Under the pieces are notes generated by a model that was given only the letters and a program-made list of their open reading frames with translations, ran no database searches and was not told where the DNA came from. Below, in pieces: positions 59,781 through 64,000 of a stretch of 64,000 bases of DNA (positions are counted from its first letter, which is position 1; each line of letters begins with the position of its first letter). The position numbers were made by a program, and so were the translations under genes. Source of the stretch: Nitrospira lenta (GTDB lineage Bacteria > Nitrospirota > Nitrospiria > Nitrospirales > Nitrospiraceae); assembly GCF_900403705.1 (NCBI RefSeq), contig NZ_OUNR01000001.1, positions 310,001 to 374,000 of the forward strand. The letters run 5' to 3'.

Positions 59781-60710
59781 TCAGAGCTCTTTGACCTTCC
59801 CCCGACATTCTGTCACCGATCCGTAGCCCTTCTTCTTGAGCTGTGCCGCGAGTTCGGCCTCCAGCCGTCCGAAGGCTCCCAGCCCCTCTTCAACCAAAAC
59901 AGTGCCGACCTGCACAGCCGAGGCTCCACAGAGGAAATGCTCGAAGGCATCGACACCGTTCATGACGCCGCCGGTGCCGATGATGGGAATCTTTCCCTGA
60001 AAGATTTTGTAGAAGGCGCGGACATTCGCCAGCGCCACGGCCTTGATGATCGTGCCGCCCAACCCGCCGAATCCACCCTTCGGCTTGATCACAACTTCTT
60101 CACGGTCCGGATCCACCACCAACCCGTTGCCGACCGAATTAATCATATTGAGGAAATCGACTTCGCAACGGCCAATGACTTTTCCCATGACCTCGTGATG
60201 CGCCGGATCGAAATACGGCGGCAACTTCACGCCCATCGGAACGGTGATGACTTTGCGCACGCGCTTGAGCAACCGCTCGGACGCTTCCGGGTCGTACCCG
60301 ATCTGCGGCTTGCCGGGAATATTCGGGCAGGAGAGATTCACTTCGATCAAGTCGGGCTTCGCCGCGTTGATCACGGCCGCGATCGTCGGAAAATCGTCTT
60401 CACACAGTCCCGCCACGCTCGCGATCACCGGCTTACCGAACTGTTTCAATTCGGGAATGAGTTCGGCATAGGCGCGATAGCCGAGGTTGGGCAATCCCAT
60501 CGAATTGATCGAGCCGCCGGGGAATCCATAGTAGCGGGGCTCCGGATTCCCCTGGCGCGCCTCGACGGTCATCGACTTGGTGACTATGGCTCCCGCGCGC
60601 GACTTGCCCAGCGCCACCAGTTCGTCACGCGTGACACAGAGCGCGCCGGCTGCGTTCATCACGCAGCTGGGAAACTTCACCCCTGCAATCGTCGTGGAAA
60701 GATCGGTCAT
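59781..60710 (-). CDS. pyrD: Dihydroorotate dehydrogenase, class 1A-like
   Basis: About 309 residues. LSTTIAGVKFPSCVMNAAG starts the family; the substrate/FMN motifs are GFPGGSINSMGLPN and EVNLSCPNIPGKPQIGYD, where the Cys is the class 1 catalytic base. VPMGVKLPPYFD, MINSVGNGLVVD, VVIKPKGGFGGLGG and ALANVRAFY follow, and IIGTGGVMNGVDAFEHFLCGA closes the barrel. This series matches class 1A (fumarate-using) enzymes such as Lactococcus PyrDA, not the 1B (PyrK-coupled) or class 2 (quinone) types. The ATG overlaps the ATPase gene stop (ATGA), with GGGGGT before it. The family call is strong; the electron acceptor is inferred. Confidence 0.9.
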   Translation of the reverse strand: MTDLSTTIAGVKFPSCVMNAAGALCVTRDELVALGKSRAGAIVTKSMTVEARQGNPEPRYYGFPGGSINSMGLPNLGYRAYAELIPELKQFGKPVIASVAGLCEDDFPTIAAVINAAKPDLIEVNLSCPNIPGKPQIGYDPEASERLLKRVRKVITVPMGVKLPPYFDPAHHEVMGKVIGRCEVDFLNMINSVGNGLVVDPDREEVVIKPKGGFGGLGGTIIKAVALANVRAFYKIFQGKIPIIGTGGVMNGVDAFEHFLCGASAVQVGTVLVEEGLGAFGRLEAELAAQLKKKGYGSVTECRGKVKEL

Positions 60711-61405
60711 GCTACCCCCGTTAAAGCCGGCGATGGCGTGCGCGCAACCAGCCGCCCGTCCTGCATCGTCCAGATATAGTCGGCACATTCCGCGGCAGTC
60801 TGGCTATGCGTCACCAGTAAGACGGTGACGCTGTCTGCTTTCGCCAGAGATCGAATCAACGTCATGATTTCCGCCCCCTGATGCGAATCGAGATTTCCTG
60901 TCGGTTCATCGGCCAGCAGCAATTTCGGCCGGTGCGCAAGCGCACGGGCAATCGCCACCCGCTGTTGCTCACCACCCGACAACTCTCCGGGGCGGTGATG
61001 CTTCCGATGCCCCATATGGACCAACTCCAATACGCTCTCCGCCCGCTGTGCAACCGACCGACCGCCGTCTCCGCGCAACATCAATGGCAGCGCCACATTC
61101 TCCAGGGCCGTCAGCCCTGGGACTAAGTGAAAGGCTTGAAACACAATACCGATCAATTCCCTCCGCGCCAAGGTCCACTCGTGACTGGTAAATGTGGTGG
61201 TCGCGCGCCCGTCGAGATAGAGTTCTCCGGATGAAGGCCGATCAAGACCGCCCACCAGATTCAGCAATGTACTCTTCCCGCATCCGCTGGGTCCGACGAA
61301 CGCGCAGAATTCGCCGCGTGCGACATCAAGACTGACACCATGCAACGCCGCGACCGTGGCCTCGCCACGCGCATACGTTTTGGACAACTGGGCCAGCTTC
61401 ACCAT
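60707..61405 (-). CDS. ABC transporter ATP-binding protein, LolD-like
   Basis: About 232 residues. Walker [18 protein letters not shown]-loop [16 protein letters not shown], signature [16 protein letters not shown], Walker [13 protein letters not shown] and the H-loop THSQ. The [13 protein letters not shown] pattern is that of LolD/MacB-type ATPases which power FtsX-like permeases, so the partner is probably the permease at 56729-59341. ATG 61405 begins the typical N terminus; a longer frame to 61465 is possible. The stop overlaps the pyrD start, so pyrD is cotranslated with this gene. Confidence 0.9.
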   Translation of the reverse strand: MVKLAQLSKTYARGEATVAALHGVSLDVARGEFCAFVGPSGCGKSTLLNLVGGLDRPSSGELYLDGRATTTFTSHEWTLARRELIGIVFQAFHLVPGLTALENVALPLMLRGDGGRSVAQRAESVLELVHMGHRKHHRPGELSGGEQQRVAIARALAHRPKLLLADEPTGNLDSHQGAEIMTLIRSLAKADSVTVLLVTHSQTAAECADYIWTMQDGRLVARTPSPALTGVA

Positions 61406-61547
61406 GCCTGCGGCACACCTTAGATTCTGCCATGTCTGTAGAATGATCATCCTCGTATAACACAACCATTTAGAGCCTCACAACCTTGACAGTCGAGGGC
61501 TCCTCGCCCTACAACCAGCCGCATCACTCCCTGTCTGAGGGTGACGC

Positions 61548-62366
61548 ATGATGGAATCGTGGCCGCGGAAATTGCCAGGCTTGATACGGCACGCCGTCCG
61601 ATTTTTTCTGCCGGCTGACTGTGCCACCTGCGGAGTACCGCTTACGACCGATCCCGTCCCGCTGTTTTGCACGACCTGCTGGGAGACCATCGCTCCGCTC
61701 AGGCTGGCCCGCTGCTCGCAATGCGATCGTCCGTTGCCCTCGCCCATCGCACTCACCTACAGTCCCACCCATCGCTGCCACCACTGCGTGGTTCGCCCGC
61801 CCGCCTATGCAAAGGCCTGGACCCTGTATCCCTATCTGCCTCCCCTACAAGACGCGATCTGTCTGTTCAAGTACCGTGGGAAAGTCTCGCTGGCCAAGCC
61901 GCTTGGACAATTGCTGATCAACGCCCTCCCGGCTGCGCTGGATGCAGACCTCGTCATTCCCGTGCCGTTGCATCCAACCCGTTTGAGAGAGCGTGAGTTC
62001 AATCAATCGCTGCTACTTGCCGATCAAGTGGCCACACACCTCCATCTCCCTCTTTCGTTTACGAATCTCGTTCGGAGCGTCCCGTCAGAACCCCAAAGCA
62101 CGTTGTCACGAAAAGAGCGGATGAAGAACCTTCGCCGGGCGTTTATCATTCGTCGCCCTGAATTGGTTGCTCAGAAACGCATCCTTCTTATCGATGACGT
62201 CTTTACGACTGGCACAACCGTGAATGAATGTGCCAAGGTGCTCCGGAAGGCCGGAGCGGATGCCATCTTCGTCCTGACACTGGCGCGAACGATCGAGTCG
62301 AACGTCGTGCCGGATCGAATCCTGGCCCAACGCGCCAACGGTCTACTCGAAGTCTTGAAGGGCTAG
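61548..62366 (+). CDS. comF: ComF family protein (phosphoribosyltransferase-like)
   Basis: 272 residues. Two to three N-terminal Cys pairs (CATCGVPL, CTTCWE, CSQCDRP, CHHC) form a zinc site typical of ComF. The C-terminal phosphoribosyltransferase domain carries LHPTRLREREFNQSLLLA and the PRPP loop ILLIDDVFTTGTTVNECAKV. ComF is needed for DNA uptake in competent bacteria, at the cytoplasmic side of the ComEC channel with ComFA; its precise role is unclear. Both ATG 61548 and 61551 are usable. No comFA or comE gene is near, and the downstream gene begins two bases after the stop. Confidence 0.88.
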   Translation: MMESWPRKLPGLIRHAVRFFLPADCATCGVPLTTDPVPLFCTTCWETIAPLRLARCSQCDRPLPSPIALTYSPTHRCHHCVVRPPAYAKAWTLYPYLPPLQDAICLFKYRGKVSLAKPLGQLLINALPAALDADLVIPVPLHPTRLREREFNQSLLLADQVATHLHLPLSFTNLVRSVPSEPQSTLSRKERMKNLRRAFIIRRPELVAQKRILLIDDVFTTGTTVNECAKVLRKAGADAIFVLTLARTIESNVVPDRILAQRANGLLEVLKG

Positions 62367-62368
62367 CC

Positions 62369-62713
62369 ATGCCGATCTATGAATACTTCTGCCGCGATTG
62401 CCGCAAGCGAAGCACCTTGCTCATACTCAGCCTATCCAGTCCGACTCCACCTGCATGCAAACACTGCGGGAGCCTGGCCGTCGACCGCCTCCTGTCAGGA
62501 TTCTCCTCTCCAAAGTCCGAAGAGGCTCGGCTTGCATCCCTTTCAGACTCCGACAACCTCGACGGGCTGGATGAAAACGATCCGGAGTCCATGTCTCGCT
62601 TTATGAAGCACATGGGGGACGAGATGGGTGAGGACGTCGAACAAGATGTCGAAGCTATGATGGATTCAGCCGACAATGGGGCCTCCCATGACGGGAGCAC
62701 TGACAGTCTATGA
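62369..62713 (+). CDS. FmdB-type zinc ribbon protein with an acidic tail
   Basis: 114 residues. MPIYEYFCRDCRKRSTLL and PACKHCGSLAVDRLLSGFS form the FmdB/CxxC_CxxC_SSSS zinc ribbon (two CxxC knuckles). The C-terminal ~60 residues are Asp, Glu, Ser and Met-rich (DENDPESMSRFMKHMGDEM), unlike the minimal FmdB. The family is named for a putative regulator of formamidase but the function is uncertain. The stop overlaps a palindrome described below. It is translated two bases after comF. Confidence 0.85.
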   Translation: MPIYEYFCRDCRKRSTLLILSLSSPTPPACKHCGSLAVDRLLSGFSSPKSEEARLASLSDSDNLDGLDENDPESMSRFMKHMGDEMGEDVEQDVEAMMDSADNGASHDGSTDSL

Positions 62714-62726
62714 CAGGCATTGTCAT
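62710..62726. promoter_or_regulatory. Palindrome upstream of the HTH/mraZ promoter
   Basis: ATGACA (62710-62715), GGCAT and TGTCAT (62721-62726) form an inverted repeat with 6-bp arms, 11 bases before the -35 box. It may be an operator. Confidence 0.4.
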
Positions 62727-62736
62727 GTATTTTTAC

Positions 62737-62764
62737 TTGACAATCCTCCCTCACTCTCTAAAAT
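62737..62764 (+). promoter_or_regulatory. Strong candidate sigma-70 promoter for the HTH gene and mraZ
   Basis: TTGACA (62737-62742), a 16-base spacer and TAAAAT (62759-62764), which match the consensus at six and five of six positions. It lies about 57 bases before the HTH gene start. Confidence 0.7.
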
Positions 62765-62820
62765 GGCCCTTACCTTCTGGAGTTTTATGAGAAACAGACC
62801 CTCTCAGAACAGGTGGGACG

Positions 62821-63018
62821 ATGGGGACAGCCCCGAAGAGCGAATTGATGACGGTGTCGGAGACGTGTCTGTACCTGAAGATTACGACCCGCACCCTCTA
62901 TCGCTATATACAGAACAGACAGATTCCAGCCTTCAAGCTTGGGAAAGAATGGCGATTCGTACGTTCGGATCTGGAACAGTGGATCCGCGACCGGACCAGA
63001 ACCGCCCTCCCGTCATAA
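62821..63018 (+). CDS. Excisionase-like helix-turn-helix protein
   Basis: 65 residues that are only a winged-HTH of the excisionase/BldC (MerR-like HTH_17) group: LMTVSETCLYLKITTRTLYRYIQNRQIPAFKLGKEWRF (motif read in two parts, MTVSETCLYLKITTRTL and IPAFKLGKEWRF). The end RTRTALPS is basic. In the BldC/Xis group these small proteins bend DNA or regulate transcription. The AGGTGGG upstream supports ATG 62821. It is 14 bases before mraZ and shares the strong promoter; no integrase is adjacent, so it is more likely a regulator than an excisionase. Confidence 0.83.
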   Translation: MGTAPKSELMTVSETCLYLKITTRTLYRYIQNRQIPAFKLGKEWRFVRSDLEQWIRDRTRTALPS

Positions 63019-63032
63019 ACTAGGATCGACCT

Positions 63033-63473
63033 ATGTTCGCTGGCGAATATCTGTGCAAAGTGGATGAGAAGGGACGTTTTATCGTCCCCTCCCCGATCCG
63101 CGAGCAGATTGAAGCCGACGGCCAGGCCGTCACGTTCCTCAAGGGCCCGGAACAATCCCTCCTCATCTATTCCTTGAAGGAATGGGAAAAGGTGTTAGAC
63201 CGAACCAAGACGACGCTCGACGAAGACCAGAGCCGTCTCTTTATGCACTTTGTCGTGTCCGAGGCAGGCACGTCGGAAATCGACAAGACCGGACGCATCC
63301 TCATTCCAGGCCGTTTACGCAAACAGATCCCCCTGGATGAAGATCTCGAAATCATTCTGGTCGGGATGTATCATCGGATGGAAGTCTGGAACCCCAGTGA
63401 GTGGCGCCGCTACATTGCCCGCACCGAAGATCGCTACGAACAGAACATGTCGAAGATCCAGAACCTCCTGTAA
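63033..63473 (+). CDS. mraZ: Transcriptional regulator MraZ
   Basis: 146 residues. Two AbrB-like repeats: GEYLCKVDEKGRFIVPSPIREQ and SEIDKTGRILIPGRLRKQ, each with the DxxGRxxxP motif. The first half also has the usual LIYSLKEWEKVLDR and the second MEVWNPSEWRRYI. MraZ usually is the first gene of the dcw cell-division cluster, repressing it. Here the next gene on the same strand is RusA-like, not rsmH, so the division cluster is not directly attached within this window. It is close (14 bases) to the HTH gene. Confidence 0.93.
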   Translation: MFAGEYLCKVDEKGRFIVPSPIREQIEADGQAVTFLKGPEQSLLIYSLKEWEKVLDRTKTTLDEDQSRLFMHFVVSEAGTSEIDKTGRILIPGRLRKQIPLDEDLEIILVGMYHRMEVWNPSEWRRYIARTEDRYEQNMSKIQNLL

Positions 63474-63482
63474 GTTCACTCC

Positions 63483-64000
63483 ATGCCTGCCGGACGACGT
63501 CGCACAGGCTCCCACCGCTCACAAGTCTCCGTTCGCGTCGTCTCCTATCGACCGGCAGCCAAATCTGAGCCCGTGTCGAAGCAACCGTCCGCCTCCGATC
63601 TACGCCCAACGGTTCGACAAACCCATCCACGAGTGCCCCTTCACATCCCTGAGTCATCCGCCGTCGTGACAGGCGAATCCCTCGACATCACGCTGCCGGT
63701 TCCCCCCAGCATCAATCACCAATACGCCACGGTCCAAGGCCGTCGGGTTCTCTCTTCAGCGGGTCGAACGTACAAGGAGCATGTCGGGCAACAGATCTGG
63801 CTGGCTCTGTCTCGATCGCCCCATAAGCGAGCGTTGCTGCATCGGCTTCAATCGGAATCCTTGGCCCTCTCTATCCGCTTTTATTTCACCTCGCCGCTCC
63901 GCCGCGATGTCGATGGCGGGCTCAAAATCGCCCAGGACGCCCTCTGTGAAGGCATCGGCCTCAATGACAATCGTATTGTGGAAACCCATCTCTACAAAGA
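63483..64000 (+). CDS. RusA-type Holliday junction resolvase, truncated by the window end
   Basis: An open frame from ATG 63483 runs off the end with 172 codons read. The first ~60 residues are Ser/Arg/Pro-rich with no features. The RusA domain starts at about residue 71: VPPSINHQYATVQGRR, later RRDVDGGLKIAQDALCEGIG and LNDNRIVE. The DxD-x3-K pattern, followed by a downstream Asp, matches RusA active-site residues. RusA resolves Holliday junctions and usually comes from prophages. GTG 63666, near the domain start, could be the true start; there is no good Shine-Dalgarno at either codon. The position ten bases after mraZ, with the strong promoter upstream, suggests cotranscription. Confidence 0.78.
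   Translation, partial: MPAGRRRTGSHRSQVSVRVVSYRPAAKSEPVSKQPSASDLRPTVRQTHPRVPLHIPESSAVVTGESLDITLPVPPSINHQYATVQGRRVLSSAGRTYKEHVGQQIWLALSRSPHKRALLHRLQSESLALSIRFYFTSPLRRDVDGGLKIAQDALCEGIGLNDNRIVETHLYK

Noticed and set aside
62813-62830. TGGGA and TGGGG pair upstream of the HTH gene considered as MraZ-binding repeats
   Set aside because: The spacing between TGGG units is three bases; known MraZ boxes use a longer regular spacing with several units.

Overview
The window is about 64 kb of GC-rich bacterial chromosome, densely packed with short intergenic gaps. It carries no rRNA, tRNA, CRISPR array, transposase or phage structural gene that I can see. The gene content is Gram-negative: a LapA/LapB-type protein, ydbH-ynbE-ydbL, many lipoproteins, pseudopilins, a LolD-type ABC system and c-type heme proteins. 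The mix, plus a ~122 bp intergenic palindrome at 12687-12808 of a kind I recall from Nitrospira genomes, makes a Nitrospira-like member of the Nitrospirota the best guess. This is an inference from gene content and memory, not a database match.

Layout. 6-6832 (+) is a tightly coupled five-gene run: a small membrane-anchored protein, two HAMP-only membrane proteins, a GspG-like pseudopilin with a Gly/Ser insert, and a 1398-residue hybrid histidine kinase. A second, smaller HAMP-protein plus pseudopilin pair lies at 31145-32356 (-). 6987-12621 holds a beta-propeller lipoprotein, an SDR enzyme, an SGNH-hydrolase/PAS fusion and a CPBP protease. 12901-15903 is a coupled trio: class V aminotransferase, Tll0287-like heme protein, amidohydrolase. 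15946-20018 has a J-domain protein, a DUF6573-like protein and a DHH-CBS-CBS-nucleotidyltransferase fusion. 20150-26466 is mostly small secreted proteins plus a TVP38 / flavin disulfide reductase / DUF3047 operon and a sulfite-oxidase-like enzyme. 26472-29836 is a ydbH-ynbE-ydbL operon, divergent from a dipeptide-epimerase-like gene.

32496-41594 contains DUF3565, a HbpS-like protein, a lipoprotein, a beta-helix protein, coaE, trxB, thiI, queG and a sigma-54 activator with a degenerate receiver. 41650-47784 has mutS2 opposite gap-pgk-tpiA-secG. 47965-56090 is a housekeeping block: ilvE, a PilZ protein, rplU-rpmA-obgE-proB-nadD-rsfS-lapB-like, then bioB. 56212-61405 has an AT-richer DUF6714-like gene and an ABC system whose permease and ATPase are separated by a class 1A pyrD and a single-domain LuxR regulator. 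61548-64000 is comF, an FmdB-type zinc ribbon gene, a HTH gene, mraZ and a truncated RusA-type resolvase gene running off the window end.

The candidate for an undescribed system is the recurring pairing of HAMP-only two-TM proteins with pseudopilins carrying Gly/Ser-rich segments. In one copy the pair is joined directly to a large phosphorelay kinase. It could be an envelope-spanning pseudopilin apparatus or a sensor. The sequence shows the architecture and gene coupling; the function is a hypothesis.
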